The translations under genes and the position numbers were made by a program. From contig NC_133558.1 of assembly GCF_048773025.1 (NCBI RefSeq), positions 39,776,501-39,840,500 of the forward strand: a stretch of 64,000 nucleotides of DNA, given 5' to 3'. Position 1 is the stretch's first letter, and each line of letters begins with the position of its first letter. Below the pieces are notes generated by a model. That model was given only the letters and a program-made list of their open reading frames with translations. It was not told where the DNA came from and searched no databases. This document shows positions 33,101-48,400 of the stretch, one piece after another. The DNA comes from Camelus bactrianus (taxonomy: Eukaryota > Chordata > Mammalia > Artiodactyla > Camelidae).

Positions 33101-36100
33101 ATTTATCGGGCTTGTGGATATGACGTGGGCTGACTGACACGACACGTGCTCTGGATATGACGCCAGCTCCGGGACACAACACAGGTTCAGGGAGTTACGT
33201 GGACTTGGAGAGCTGATGTGGGATTTGGAAGATGTAGGTTTAGAAAGATGTGGGCTTGTAGAGATGATTCGGGCTTGGGGAGGTGTTGGCTCGAGGAGAT
33301 GACGTGGGCTCTGGGAGATGACGCGGGCTGAGGGAGATGACCTGGGCTTGTGGAGATGACATGGGCTCATGGAGATGATGGGGGCTCGGGGAGTTGAAGT
33401 GGGCTTACAGATATTTCTCGGGCTTGCAGACATGACTTGAGTTCTCTGGGACATGATGCCGGCTTGGGGACACGACAAGGGTTCAGGGAGATGACGTGGG
33501 TTTGGGGAGATGATGCGGGCTTGGGGAGATGATTGGGCTGTGGGAGATGACTCAGGCTTGGGGTGATGAAGTGGTCTTGCGGATATGCTTCAGGCTCAGG
33601 GAGATATTGCGGGCTTTAGAGATGACGTGGGCTTGGGAGATCACGCAGGGTTGGGGAGATGATTTGTCCTTTGGGATATGATGCAAGCTTAGAGTGGTGA
33701 GGTCAGCTTGGGGACATGTGGGCCTGGAAACATGATGCGGGCTTGGGGAGATGATGTGGGCTTGGGGAGACTATGTGGGCTCGTTGAGAAGATGTGGGCT
33801 TGGTGAGGTCATGTTGACTTGGGGAGATGATGTGGGCTTGGGGAGACCACCTTAGCTTGGGGAGATGATGTGGTCTTAGAGTTATGTCGGCTTAGAGACA
33901 TGATACGGGCTTGGTGACATGATGTGTGCTTGGGGAGAAGTTTGGGCTTCATGAGATGATGTGGGGTAGGGGAGATGATTGGGCTTGGGGAGATGATGAG
34001 GGCTTGGGGAAATTATATGCCTTTTGGGAGATGTGGGCTTGTGGACATGATGCAGGCTTAGGGAGATGAAGCGGGCTTAGGGTGTGAGGTCGGCTTCAGG
34101 ACATGTGGGCCTGAAAAAATGAGGCTTGGGGAGATAATGTAGGCTTGGGGAGATGTGGGCTTGGGGATTTGATGCAGGCTTGGAGAGATGACATGGGCTC
34201 ATGGAGATGATGGGGGCTCGGGGAGTGAAAGTGGGCTTACAGACCTTTCTCGGGCCTGCAGACATGAATTGAGTGTGCTGACTTGACACAGGCTCTGGGA
34301 CATGATGCCGGCTCAGGGACACGACACGGGATCAGGGAGATGACGTGGGCTTGGAGAGATGATGCGGGCTTCGGGAGATGATTGGGCTGTGGGAGATCAG
34401 TCAGGCTTGGGGTGATGACGCCTTCTTGCGGATATGCTGGAGGCTCAGGGAGATGATGCGGGCTTAGGAGATGATGTGGGCTTGGGAGATCATGCGGTGT
34501 TGCGGAGATGATTTGTCCTTGGGGACATGATGCGGTCTTAGGGTGGTGAGATCAGCTTGGGGACATATGGGCCTGGAAACATGGTGTGGGCTTGGGGAGA
34601 TGATGTGGGATTGGGGAGATGATGTGGGCTTGTGGAGAGTATGTGGGCTCGGGGAGATGATGTGCGCTTTGAAAATGATGCACGCTTGGGGAATGTATGC
34701 GGGCTTGGGGAGATGATGTGGGCTCGGGGAGATAATGCGGGCTTGGGGCGATGATGTGGGCTTGGGGAGATGGTGTGTGCTTAGAGACATGTCAGCTTGG
34801 AGACATCATGTGGGCTTGGGAAGAAGATTGCTCTTCGGGAGATGATGTGGGCTTGGGGAGATGATTGGGCTTGGGGTGCTGATGTGGGCTTGGGGAGATG
34901 ATTGGGCTTGGGGAGATGAAGCGGGCTTTGGAAATGATGCAGGCTTGGGGAAAGTATGTGCCTTTTGGGAGATGTGGGCTTGTGGACATGATGCGGGCTT
35001 AGGGAGATGAAGCGGGCTTAGGGTGTGAGGTTGGCTTCGGGACATGTGGGCCTGAAAAAATGATGAGGTTTGGGAGATCATGCAGGGTTGCGGAGATGAT
35101 TTGTCCTTGGGTACATGATGTGGGCTTAGGGTGGTGAGATCAGCTTGGGGACATGTGGGCCTGGAAACATGATGCGGGATTGGGGAGATGAGGTGGGCTT
35201 GAGGAGATGATGTGGGCATGGGGAGAGTATGTGGGCTTGGGTAGATCATGTTGTCTTGGGGAGATGATGTGTGCTTGGGGAGATGATGTGGACTTGGGGA
35301 GATCATGTTTTCTTGGGGACATGATATGGGCTTACAGATATGTTTGCTTGGAGACATGATGTGTGCTTGATGACATTATGTAGGCTTCGCGAGAAGACTG
35401 GGCTTCAGGAGATGATGTGCACTTGGGGAGATGATTGGTCTTGGGGAGATGATGTGGGCTTGGGGAGTTGATTGGCCTTGCGGAGATGATGAGGGCTTGA
35501 GAAATGATGCAGGCTTGTTGAAATTATATGCCTTTTGGGAGATGTGGGCTTGTGGACATGATGCAGGCTTAGGGAGATGAAGCGGGCTGAGGGTGTGAGG
35601 TCGGCTTCGCGACATGTGGGCCTGAAAAAATGAGGCTTGGGGAGATAATGTAGGCTTGGGGAGATGTGGGCTTGGGGACATGATGCAGGCTTAGGAGATG
35701 ACGTGGGCTTGGGAGATCATGCGGGGTTGCGGAGATGATTTGTCCTTGGGGACATGATGCGGGCTTAGGGTGGTGAGATCAGCTTGGGGACAAGTGGGCC
35801 TGGATATATGATGCAGGATTGGGGAGGTGATTGCGCTTGGGAAGATGATGCGGGCTTGGGAAATGATGTGGGCTGGGGAGATAATTGGGCTTGGGGAGTT
35901 TATGTGGACTTGGGGAGATCATGGTGGTTTGGGGAGATGATGTGGGCTTTGAAAATGATGCACGCTTGGGGAATGAATGCAGGCTTGGGGAGATGATGTG
36001 GGCTCGGGGAGATAATGCGGGCTTGGGGCGATGATGTGGGCTTGGGGAGATGGTGTGTGCTTAGAGATATGTCAGCTTGGAGACATTATGTGGGCTTGGG

Positions 36101-38959
36101 GAGAAGATTGCTCTTCGGGAGATGATGTGGGCTTGGGGACATGATTGGGCTTGGGGTGCTGATGTGGTCTTGGGGAGATGATTGGGCTTGGGGAGATGAT
36201 GCGGGCTTTGGAAATGATGCAGGCTTGGGAAAATTATGTGCCTTTTGGGAGATGTGGTGTTGGGGAAATGATGCGGGCTTGGGAAATGATGCAGGCTTGG
36301 GGAAAGTATGTGCCTTTTGGGAGATGCGGGCTTTTGGACATGATGCGGGCTTAGGGAGATGAAGCAGGTTTAGGGATGTGAGGTCGGCTTGGGGACATGT
36401 GGGCTTGGAAACATGATGCATACTTGGGGAGATCATGTGGGCTTGATGACACGATGTGGGCTTGGTGAGAAGACTAGGCTTCGGGAGATGATGTGGGCTT
36501 GGTCAGATGATTGGGCTGTGGAGATCACTCAGGCTTGGGGTGATGACGCCTTCTTGCGGATATGCTGAAGGCTGATGGAGATGATGTGGACTTAGGAGAT
36601 GACGTGGGCTTGGGAGATCATGTGGGGTTGAGGAGATGATTTGTCCTTGAGGACATGATGCGGGCTTAGGGTGGTGAGGTCTGTTTGGGGACATGTGGGC
36701 CTGGAAACATGATGCGGGCTCATGGATATTATGCTGGCTTGGGGACATGACGCAGCCTTGGCTAGATGATGCGGGCTTGGGAAATGATTAGGGCTTGGGG
36801 AAATGATTGGGCTTGGGGCGATGATGTGGGCTTGGGGAGATGGTGTGTGCTTAGAGATATGTCAGCTTGGAGACATTATGTGGGCTTGGGGAGAAGATTG
36901 CTCTTCGGGAGATGATGTGGGCTTGAGGAGATGATGTGGGCTTGGGGAGATGATGCGGGCTTGGGAAAATATGCAGGCTTGGGGAAAGTATGTGCCTTTT
37001 GGGAGATGTGGGCTTGTGGACATGATGAGGGCTTAGGGAGATGAAGCGGGCTTAGGGTGTGAGGTTGGCTTTGGGACATGTGGGCCTGAAAAAATGATGA
37101 GGCTTGGGAGATCATGCGGGGTTGCGGAGATGATTTGTCCTTGGGTACATGATGCGGGCTTAGGGTGGTGAGATCAGCTTGGGGACATGTGGGCCTGGAA
37201 ACATGATGCGGGATTGGGGAGATGATGCGGGCTTGAGGAGATGATGTGGGCATGAGGAGAGTATGTGGGCTCGGGGAGATGATGTTGGCTTGGGTAGATC
37301 ATGTTGGCTTGGGGAGATGATTTGGGCTTGGGGAGATGATGTGGGCTTGGGGAAATGATGTGGGCTTGGAGAGATCATGTTGGCTTTCGGAGATGATCTG
37401 GGCCTGTGTACATGATGCGGTCTCGGGGACATGATGCAGGCTCGGTTCCATGATGCGGGCTTGGGAAATGATGCAGACTTAGGGAGATGATTGGGCTTGG
37501 GGAAATGATGTGTGGCTGTGTAAATGATTCGGGCTCGCGGATATTATGCCGTCTTGGGACATGACGCAGGCTTGGCTAGATGATGCAGGCTTCGGGAATG
37601 ATGCGGTCTTGGGGAGATGATTGGGCTTGGGGAGATTATGTGGGCTAGGGGAGATGATTGGGCTTTGGGAGATGATGTGGGCTTGGGGAGATGATGTGGG
37701 CTTGGGGAGATGATTGGGCCTGGGGAGAATATGTGAACTTGGGAGATGATTGGACTTGGGGAGATGATGTGAGCTTGGGGAGATGATTGGGCTTGGGGAG
37801 ATGATGGGGGATTGGGAAATGATGTAGTCTTGGAGAAATTATGTGCCTTTTGAGAGATGTGGGCCTGGGGACATGGTGAGGGCTTGGGGAGATGAAGCCG
37901 GTGTAGGGTGGTGAGGTCGGCTTGGGAACATTTGGGCCTGGAATCACGATGCAAGCTTGGGGAGATAATGTGCGCTTGGGGAGATGTGGGCTTGGGAACA
38001 TGATGCAGGCTTGGAGAGATGATTCGGGCTTGGGAAATGATGCAGGCTTGGGGAAATTATGTGCCTTTTGGGAGTCGTGGGCTTGGGGACATGATGCGGG
38101 CTTGGGGAGATGAAGCAGGCTTAGGGTTGTGAGGTCGGCTTGGGGACATGTGGATTTTTAAACATGATGCAGGCTTGGGGAGACTATGTGGGCTCAGGGA
38201 GATGATGTGGGCTTGTGGAGATCATGTTGGCTTGGGGAGATGAAGTGTTCCTGTGTAAATGATGCGGGCTCGCAGATATAATGCCGGCTTGGGGACAGGA
38301 TGCAAGCTTGGCTAGATGATGCGGGCGTGGGAAATGATGTGGGCTGGGGAGATGATTGGGCTTGGGGAGATGATGTGGGCTTGGGGAGATCGTGGAGGTT
38401 TGGGGAGATGATGTGGGCTTAGTAATATGTCGGCTTGAAGACATGATGTGTGCTTGAGGGCATGATGTGTGCTTGGGGAGATGATTGGGCTTCGGGAGAT
38501 GATGTGTGCTTGGGAAATGATGCAGTCTTGGGGAAATTATGTGCCTTTTGAGAGATGTGGTATTGGGGACATGATGCGGGCTTGGGGAGATGAAGCAGGT
38601 TTAGGGATGTGAGGTCGGCTTGGGGACATGTGGGCTTGGAAACATGATGCATACTTGGGGAGATCATGTGGGCTTGATGACATGATGTGGGCTTGGTGAG
38701 AAGATTAGGCTTCGGGAGATGATGTGGGCTTGGGAAGATGATTGGGCTTGGGGAGATGATGTGGGATTGGGAAATGTTGAAGGCTTGGAGAAATTATGTG
38801 CCTTTCGGGAGATGTGGGCCTGGGGATATGATGCGGGCTTGGGGAGATGAAGCGGGCTTAGGGTGTGAGGTCGGCTTCGGGACATGTGGGCCTGAAAAAA
38901 TGAGGCTTGGGGAGATAATGTAGGCTTGGGGAGATGTGGGCTTGTGGACATGATGCAGG

Positions 38960-41900
38960 CTTAGGGAGATGAAGCGGGCTGAGGGTGTGAGGTCGGCTTC
39001 GGGACATGTGGGCCTGAAAAAATGAGGCTTGGGGAGATAATGTAGGCTTGGGGAGATGTGGGCTTGGGGATTTGATGCAGGCTTGGAGAGATGACATGGG
39101 CTCTTGGAGATGATGTGGGCTCGGGGAATGAAAGTGGGCTTAGAGACATTTCTCGGGCTTGCAGACATGAATTGAGTGTGCTGACATGACACAGGCTCTG
39201 GGACATGATGCCGGCTTGGGGACACGACACGGGTTCATGGAGATGACGTGGGCTTGGAGAGATGATGCGGGCTTGGTGAGATGATGTGGGATTGGGGAGA
39301 TTATGTGGGCTTGGGGGGATCATGTTGGCTTGGGGAGATGATTGGGCTTCGAGAGATGATGTGGTCTTGGGAAATGATGCAGGCTTGTGGAAATTGTGTG
39401 CCTTTTGGGAGATGTGGGTTTGTGGACATGATGCGGGCTTGGGGAGATGAAGCGGGCTTAGAGTTGTGCGGTCAGCTTGGGGACATGTGGGCCTGGAAAC
39501 ATGATGCATACTTGGGGAGATCATGTGGGCTTGTGTAGATGTGGGCTTGGGGACATGATGCAGCCTTGGGGAGATGACGCGTGCTTGGTGAGACGACAAG
39601 GGCTCATGGAGATGATGGGTGATCGGGGAGTGAAAGTGGGCTTACAGACATTTCTCGGGCTTGCAGACATGAATTGAGTGTGCTGACATGACACAGGCTC
39701 TGGGACATGATGCCAGCTCGGGAAAACCACACGGGTTCAGGGAGATGACATGGGCTTGGAGAGATGATGCGGGCTTGGTCAGATGATTGGGCTGTGGAGA
39801 TCACTCAGGCTTGGGGTGATGACGCCTTCTTGCGGATATGCTGAAGGCTGATGGAGATGATGAGGATTTCGGAGATGACGTGGGGTTGGGGGATCATGCG
39901 GGGTTGCGGAGATGATTTGTCCTTGGGGACATGATGCGGGCTTAGGGTGGTGAGGTCTGCTTGGGGACATGTGGGCCTGGAAACATGATGCATACTTGGG
40001 AGGTCATGTGGGCTTGTGAAGATGTGGGCTTGGGGACATGATGCATGCTTGGAGAGATGATTCGGGCTTGTGAGATGACATGGGCTCATGGAGATGATGG
40101 GGGCTCGGGGAGTGAAAGTGGGCTTAGAGACATTTCTCGGGATTGCAGACATGAATTGAGTGTGCTGACATGACACAGGCTCTGGGACATGATGCCGGCT
40201 CGGGGACACGACACGGGATCAGGGAGATGACGTGGGCTTGGAGAGATGATGCGGGCTTGGTCAGATGATTGGGCTGTGGAGATCACTCAGGCTTGGGGTG
40301 ATGACGCCTTCTTGCGGATATGCTGAAGGCTGACGGAGATGATGCGGACTTAGGAGATGACGTGGGCTTGGGAGATCATGTGGGGTTGAGGAGATGATTT
40401 GTCCTTGAGGACATGATGCGGGCTTAGGGTGGTGAGGTCTGTTTGGGGACATGTGGGCCTGGAAACATGATGCGGGCTCATGGATATTATGCTGGCTTGG
40501 GGACATGACGCAGCCTTGGCTAGATGATGCGGGCTTGGGAAATGATTAGGGCTTGGGGAAATGATTGGGCTTGGGGCGATGATGTGGGCTTGGGGAGATG
40601 GTGTGTGCTTAGAGATATGTCAGCTTGGAGACATTATGTGGGCTTGGGGAGAAGATTGCTCTTCGGGAGATGATGTGGGCTTGAGGAGATGATGTGGGCT
40701 TGGGGAGATGATGTGGGCTTGGGAAATGATGCAGGCTTGGGGAAATTATGTGCCTTTTGGGAGATGTGGTATTGGGGACATGATGCGGGCTTGGGAAATG
40801 ATGCAGGCTTGGGGAAAGTATGTGCCTTTTGAGACATGTGGGCTTGTGGACATGATGCGGGCTTAGGGAGATGAAGCGGGCTTAGGGTGTGAGGTTGGCT
40901 TTGGGACATGTGGGCCTGAAAAAATGATGAGGCTTGGGAGATCATGCGGGGTTGCGGAGATGATTTGTCCTTGGGTACATGATGCGGGCTTAGGGTGGTG
41001 AGATCAGCTTGGGGACATGTGGGCCTGGAAACATGATGCGGGATTGGGGAGATGATGCGGGCTTGAGGAGATGATGTGGGCATGGGGAGAGTATGTGGGC
41101 TCGGGTAGATGATGTTGGCTTGGGTAGATCATGTTGGCTTGGGGAGATGATGTGGGCTTGGGGAGATGATGTGGGCTTGGGGAAATGATGTGGGCTTGGA
41201 GAGATCATGTTGGCTTTCGGAGATGATCTGGGCCTGTGTACATGATGCGGTCTCGGGGACATGATGCAGGCTCGGTTCCATGATGCGGGCTTGGGAAATG
41301 ATGCAGACTTAGGGAGATGATTGGGCTTGGGGAAATGATGTGTGGCTGTGTAAATGATTCGGGCTCGCGGATATTATGCCGTCTTGGGACATGACGCAGG
41401 CTTGGCTAGATGATGCAGGCTTCGGGAATGATGCGGTCTTGGGGAGATGATTGGGCTTGGGGAGATGATGGGGGATTGGGAAATGATGTAGTCTTGGAGA
41501 AATTATGTGCCTTTTGAGAGATGTGGGCCTGGGTACATGTTGAGGGCTTGGGGAGATGAAGCCGGTGTAGGGTGGTGAGGTCGGCTTGGGAACATTTGGG
41601 CCTGGAATCACGATGCAAGCTTGGGGAGATAATGTGCGCTTGGGGAGATGTGGGCTTGGGAACATAATGCAGGCTTGGAGAGATGATTCGGGCTTGGGAA
41701 ATGATGCAGGCTTGGGGAAAGTATGTGCCTTTTGGGAGATGCGGGCTTTTGGACATGATGCGGGCTTAGGGAGATGAAGCGGGTTTAGGGATGTGAGGTC
41801 GGCTTGGGGACATGTGGGCTTGGAAACATGATGCATACTTGGGGAGATCATGTGGGCTTGATGACACGATGTGGGCTTGGTGAGAAGACTAGGCTTCGGG

Positions 41901-42370
41901 AGATGATGTGGGCTTGGTCAGATGATTGGGCTGTGGAGATCACTCAGGCTTGGGGTGATGACGCCTTCTTGCGGATATGCTGAAGGCTGATGGAGATGAT
42001 GCGGACTTAGGAGATGACGTGGGCTTGGGAGATCATGTGGGGTTGAGGAGATGATTTGTCCTTGAGGACATGATGCGGGCTTAGGGTGGTGAGGTCTGTT
42101 TGGGGACATGTGGGCCTGGAAACATGATGCGGGCTCATGGATATTATGCTGGCTTGGGGACATGACGCAGCCTTGGCTAGATGATGCGGGCTTGGGAAAT
42201 GATTAGGGCTTGGGGAAATGATTGGGCTTGGGGCGATGATGTGGGCTTGGGGAGATGGTGTGTGCTTAGAGATATGTCAGCTTGGAGACATTATGTGGGC
42301 TTGGGGAGAAGATTGCTCTTCGGGAGATGATGTGGGCTTGAGGAGATGATGTGGGCTTGGGGAGATGATG
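38960..42370 (+). repeat. Higher-order block duplicated at +6512 bp (first copy)
   Basis: This segment recurs at about 45472-48880 with a constant offset of 6512 bp and very few differences, for example one G/A change in the ggggaatg / ggggagtg string near 39125. Confidence 0.8.
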
Positions 42371-45300
42371 GGGGATTGGGAAATGATGCAGTCTTGGAGA
42401 AATTATGTGCCTTTTGAGAGATGTGGGCCTGGGGACATGATGCGGGCTTGGGGAGATGAAGCAGGTGTAGGTTGGTGAGGTCGGCTTGGGAACATTTGGG
42501 CCTGGAATCACGATGCAAGCTTGGGGAGATAAAGTGCGCTTGGGGAGATGTGGGCTTGGGAACAAGATGCAGGCTTGGAGAGATGATGCGGGCTTGGGGA
42601 GATCATGGTGATTTGGGGTGATGATGTAGGCTTAGTAATATGTCGGCTTGAAGACATGATGTGTGCTTGAGAGCATGATGTGGGCTTGGGGAGATGATTG
42701 GGCTTGGGGAGATGATGTGGGATTTGGAAAAGATGCAGGCTCGGGGAAATTATGTGCCTTTTGGGAGATGTGGGCTTGGGGATATGATGCGGGCTTGGGG
42801 AGATGATGTGGGATTGGGGAGATGATGTGGGGTTGTGGAGACTATGTGGGCTCGGGAAGATGATGTGGGCTTTGAAAATGATGCACGCTTGGGGAATGTA
42901 TGCGGGCTTGGGGAGATGATGTGGGCTCGGGGAGATGATGCGGGCTTGGGGAGATGATGTGGGCTCAGGGAGATTATGTGGGCTTGTGGAGCTGATGTGG
43001 GCTTGGGGAGATCATGATCGCATGTGGAGATGATGTGCGTTTAGGAAGATCATGTTGGCTTGGGGAGATCATGTGGGCCTGAATAAATGATGCGGGCTCG
43101 TGGATAATATGCTGGCTTGGGGACATGACGCAGCCTTGGCTAGATGATGCGGGCTTGGGAAATGATTAGGGCTTGGGGAAATGATTGGGCTTGGGGCGAT
43201 GATGTGGGCTTGGGGAGATGGTGTGTGCTTAGAGATATGTCAGCTTGGAGACATTATGTGGGCTTGGGGAGAAGATTGCTCTTCGGGAGATGATGTGGGC
43301 TTGGGGAGATGATTGGGCTTGGGGTGCTGATGTGGGCTTGGGGAGATGATTGGGCTTGGGGAGATGATGCGGGCTTTGGAAATGATGCAGGCTTGGGGAA
43401 ATTATGTGCCTTTTGGGAGATGTGGGCTTGTGGACATGATGCGGGCTTAGGGAGATGAAGCGGGCTTAGGGTGTGAGGTTGGCTTTGGGACATGTGGGCC
43501 TGAAAAAATGATGAGGCTTGGGAGATCATGCGGGGTTGCGGAGATGATTTGTCCTTGGGTACATGATGTGGGCTTAGGGTGGTGCGATCAGCTTGGGGAC
43601 ATGTGGCCCTGGAAACGTGATGCAGGATTGGGGAGATGAGGTGGGCTTGAGGAGATAATGTGGGCATGGGGAGAGTATGTGGGCTTGGGTAGATCATGTT
43701 GTCTTGGGGAGATGATGTGTGCTTGGGGAGATGATGTGTGCTTGTGGAGATGATGTGGACTTGGGGAGATCATGTTTTTTTGGGGACATGATGTGGGCTT
43801 ACAGATATGTTTGCTTGGAGACATGATGTGTGCTTGATGACATTATGTAGGCTTGGGGAGAAGACTGGGCTTCGGTAGATGATGTGCACTTGGGGAGATG
43901 ATTGGTCTTGGGGAGATGATGTGGGCTTGGGGAGTTGATTGGGCTTGGGGAGATGATGTTGGCTTGGCGAGATGATGTGGGCTTGGGGAGTTGATTGGGC
44001 TTGGGGAGATGATGAGGGCTTGAGAGATGATGCAGGCTTGTTGAAATTATATGCCTTTTGGGAGATGTGGGCTTGTGGACATGATGCAGGCTTAGGGAGA
44101 TGAAGCGAGCTGAGGGTGTGAGGTCGGCTTCGGGATATGTGGGCCTGAAAAAATGAGGCTTGGGGAGATAATGTAGGCTTGGGGAGATGTGGGCTTGGGG
44201 ATTTGATGCAGGCTTGGAGAGATGACATGGGCTCCTGGAAATGATGGGGGCTCGGGGAGTGAAAGTGGGCTTACAGACATTTCTCGGGCTTGCAGACATG
44301 AATTGAGTGTGCTGACATGACACAGGCTCTGGGACATGATGCCGGCTCCGGGACACGACACGGGTTCAGGGAGATGACGTGGGCTTGGAGAGATGATGCG
44401 GGCTTGGGGAGATGATTGGGCTGTGGGAGATCACTCAGGCTTGGGGTGATGACACCTTCTTGCGGTAATGCTGGAGGCTCAGGGAGATGATGCGGGCTTA
44501 GGAGATGATGTGGGCTTGGGAGATCATGCGGTGTTGCGGAGAAGATTTGTCCTTGGGGACATGATGCAGTCTTAGGGTGGTGAGATCAGCTTGGGGAAAT
44601 GTGGGCCTGGAAACATGGTGCGGGCTTGGGGAGATGATGTGGGTTTGGGGAGATGTTGTGGGCTTTTGGGAATCATGTTGGTTTGGGGAGATGATTGGGC
44701 TTTGGGAGATGATGTGGGCTTGGGGAGTTGATTGGGCGTGGGGAGTTGATATGAGCTTGGGGAGATGATTGGGCTTCAGCAGACGATGTGGTCTTGGGAA
44801 ATGATGCAGGCTTGTGGAAAGTGTGTGCCTTTTGGGAGATGTGGGTTTGTGGACATGATGCGGGCTTGGGCTGATTAAGCGGGCTTAGGAATGTGAGGTC
44901 GGCTTGGGGACATGTGGGCTTGGAAACATGATGCATACTTGGGGAGATCACGTGGGCTTGTGAAGATGTGGGCTTGGGGACATGATGCAGGCTTGGAGAG
45001 ATGATTCGGGCTTGGGACATGATGCAGCCTTGGAGAGATGATGCGGGCTTGGGGAGATGATTGGGCTGTGGAGATCACTCAGGCTTTGGGTGATGACGCC
45101 TTCTTGCTGTAATGCTGGAGGCTCAGGGAGATGATGCGGGCTTAGGAGATGATGTGGGCTTGGGAGATCATGCGGTGTTGCGGCGAAGATTTGTCCTTGG
45201 GGACATGATGCAGTCTTAGGGTGGTGAGATCAGCTTGGGGATATGTGGGCCTGGAAACATGGTGCGGGCTTGGGGAGATGATGTGGGATTGGGGAGATGA

Positions 45301-45471
45301 TGTGGGCTTGTGTGGATCATGTTGGCTCGGGGAGATATGTGGATTTTGAAAATCATGCACGCTTGGGGAATGTATGCGGGCTTGAGGAGATGATGAGGGT
45401 TTGAGAAATGATGCAGGCTTGTTGAAATTATATGCCTTTTGGGAGATGTGGGCTTGTGGACATGATGCAGG

Positions 45472-48400
45472 CTTAGGGAGATGAAGCGGGCTGAGGGTGT
45501 GAGGTCGGCTTCGGGACATGTGGGCCTGAAAAAATGAGGCTTGGGGAGATAATGTAGGCTTGGGGAGATGTGGGCTTGGGGATTTGATGCAGGCTTGGAG
45601 AGATGACATGGGCTCTTGGAGATGATGTGGGCTCGGGGAGTGAAAGTGGGCTTAGAGACATTTCTCGGGCTTGCAGACATGAATTGAGTGTGCTGACATG
45701 ACACAGGCTCTGGGACATGATGCCGGCTTGGGGACACGACACGGGTTCATGGAGATGACGTGGGCTTGGAGAGATGATGCGGGCTTGGTGAGATGATGTG
45801 GGATTGGGGAGATTATGTGGGCTTGGGGGGATCATGTTGGCTTGGGGAGATGATTGGGCTTCGAGAGATGATGTGGTCTTGGGAAATGATGCAGGCTTGT
45901 GAAAATTGTGTGCCTTTTGGGAGATGTGGGTTTGTGGACATGATGCGGGCTTGGGGAGATGAAGCGGGCTTAGAGTTGTGCGGTCAGCTTGGGGACATGT
46001 GGGCCTGGAAACATGATGCATACTTGGGGAGATCATGTGGGCTTGTGTAGATGTGGGCTTGGGGACATGATGCAGCCTTGGGGAGATGACGCGTGCTTGG
46101 TGAGACGACAAGGGCTCATGGAGATGATGGGTGATCGGGGAGTGAAAGTGGGCTTACAGACATTTCTCGGGCTTGCAGACATGAATTGAGTGTGCTGACA
46201 TGACACAGGCTCTGGGACATGATGCCAGCTCGGGAAAACCACACGGGTTCAGGGAGATGACATGGGCTTGGAGAGATGATGCGGGCTTGGTCAGATGATT
46301 GGGCTGTGGAGATCACTCAGGCTTGGGGTGATGACGCCTTCTTGCGGATATGCTGAAGGCTGATGGAGATGATGAGGATTTCGGAGATGACGTGGGGTTG
46401 GGGGATCATGCGGGGTTGCGGAGATGATTTGTCCTTGGGGACATGATGCGGGCTTAGGGTGGTGAGGTCTGCTTGGGGACATGTGGGCCTGGAAACATGA
46501 TGCATACTTGGGAGGTCATGTGGGCTTGTGAAGATGTGGGCTTGGGGACATGATGCATGCTTGGAGAGATGATTCGGGCTTGTGAGATGACATGGGCTCA
46601 TGGAGATGATGGGGGCTCGGGGAGTGAAAGTGGGCTTAGAGACATTTCTCGGGATTGCAGACATGAATTGAGTGTGCTGACATGACACAGGCTCTGGGAC
46701 ATGATGCCGGCTCGGGGACACGACACGGGATCAGGGAGATGACGTGGGCTTGGAGAGATGATGCGGGCTTGGTCAGATGATTGGGCTGTGGAGATCACTC
46801 AGGCTTGGGGTGATGACGCCTTCTTGCGGATATGCTGAAGGCTGACGGAGATGATGCGGACTTAGGAGATGACGTGGGCTTGGGAGATCATGTGGGGTTG
46901 AGGAGATGATTTGTCCTTGAGGACATGATGCGGGCTTAGGGTGGTGAGGTCTGTTTGGGGACATGTGGGCCTGGAAACATGATGCGGGCTCATGGATATT
47001 ATGCTGGCTTGGGGACATGACGCAGCCTTGGCTAGATGATGCGGGCTTGGGAAATGATTAGGGCTTGGGGAAATGATTGGGCTTGGGGCGATGATGTGGG
47101 CTTGGGGAGATGGTGTGTGCTTAGAGATATGTCAGCTTGGAGACATTATGTGGGCTTGGGGAGAAGATTGCTCTTCGGGAGATGATGTGGGCTTGAGGAG
47201 ATGATGTGGGCTTGGGGAGATGATGTGGGCTTGGGAAATGATGCAGGCTTGGGGAAATTATGTGCCTTTTGGGAGATGTGGTATTGGGGACATGATGCGG
47301 GCTTGGGAAATGATGCAGGCTTGGGGAAAGTATGTGCCTTTTGAGACATGTGGGCTTGTGGACATGATGCGGGCTTAGGGAGATGAAGCGGGCTTAGGGT
47401 GTGAGGTTGGCTTTGGGACATGTGGGCCTGAAAAAATGATGAGGCTTGGGAGATCATGCGGGGTTGCGGAGATGATTTGTCCTTGGGTACATGATGCGGG
47501 CTTAGGGTGGTGAGATCAGCTTGGGGACATGTGGGCCTGGAAACATGATGCGGGATTGGGGAGATGATGCGGGCTTGAGGAGATGATGTGGGCATGGGGA
47601 GAGTATGTGGGCTCGGGTAGATGATGTTGGCTTGGGTAGATCATGTTGGCTTGGGGAGATGATGTGGGCTTGGGGAGATGATGTGGGCTTGGGGAAATGA
47701 TGTGGGCTTGGAGAGATCATGTTGGCTTTCGGAGATGATCTGGGCCTGTGTACATGATGCGGTCTCGGGGACATGATGCAGGCTCGGTTCCATGATGCGG
47801 GCTTGGGAAATGATGCAGACTTAGGGAGATGATTGGGCTTGGGGAAATGATGTGTGGCTGTGTAAATGATTCGGGCTCGCGGATATTATGCCATCTTGGG
47901 ACATGACGCAGGCTTGGCTAGATGATGCAGGCTTCGGGAATGATGCGGTCTTGGGGAGATGATTGGGCTTGGGGAGATGATGGGGGATTGGGAAATGATG
48001 TAGTCTTGGAGAAATTATGTGCCTTTTGAGAGATGTGGGCCTGGGTACATGTTGAGGGCTTGGGGAGATGAAGCCGGTGTAGGGTGGTGAGGTCGGCTTG
48101 GGAACATTTGGGCCTGGAATCACGATGCAAGCTTGGGGAGATAATGTGCGCTTGGGGAGATGTGGGCTTGGGAACATAATGCAGGCTTGGAGAGATGATT
48201 CGGGCTTGGGAAATGATGCAGGCTTGGGGAAAGTATGTGCCTTTTGGGAGATGCGGGCTTTTGGACATGATGCGGGCTTAGGGAGATGAAGCGGGTTTAG
48301 GGATGTGAGGTCGGCTTGGGGACATGTGGGCTTGGAAACATGATGCATACTTGGGGAGATCATGTGGGCTTGATGACACGATGTGGGCTTGGTGAGAAGA

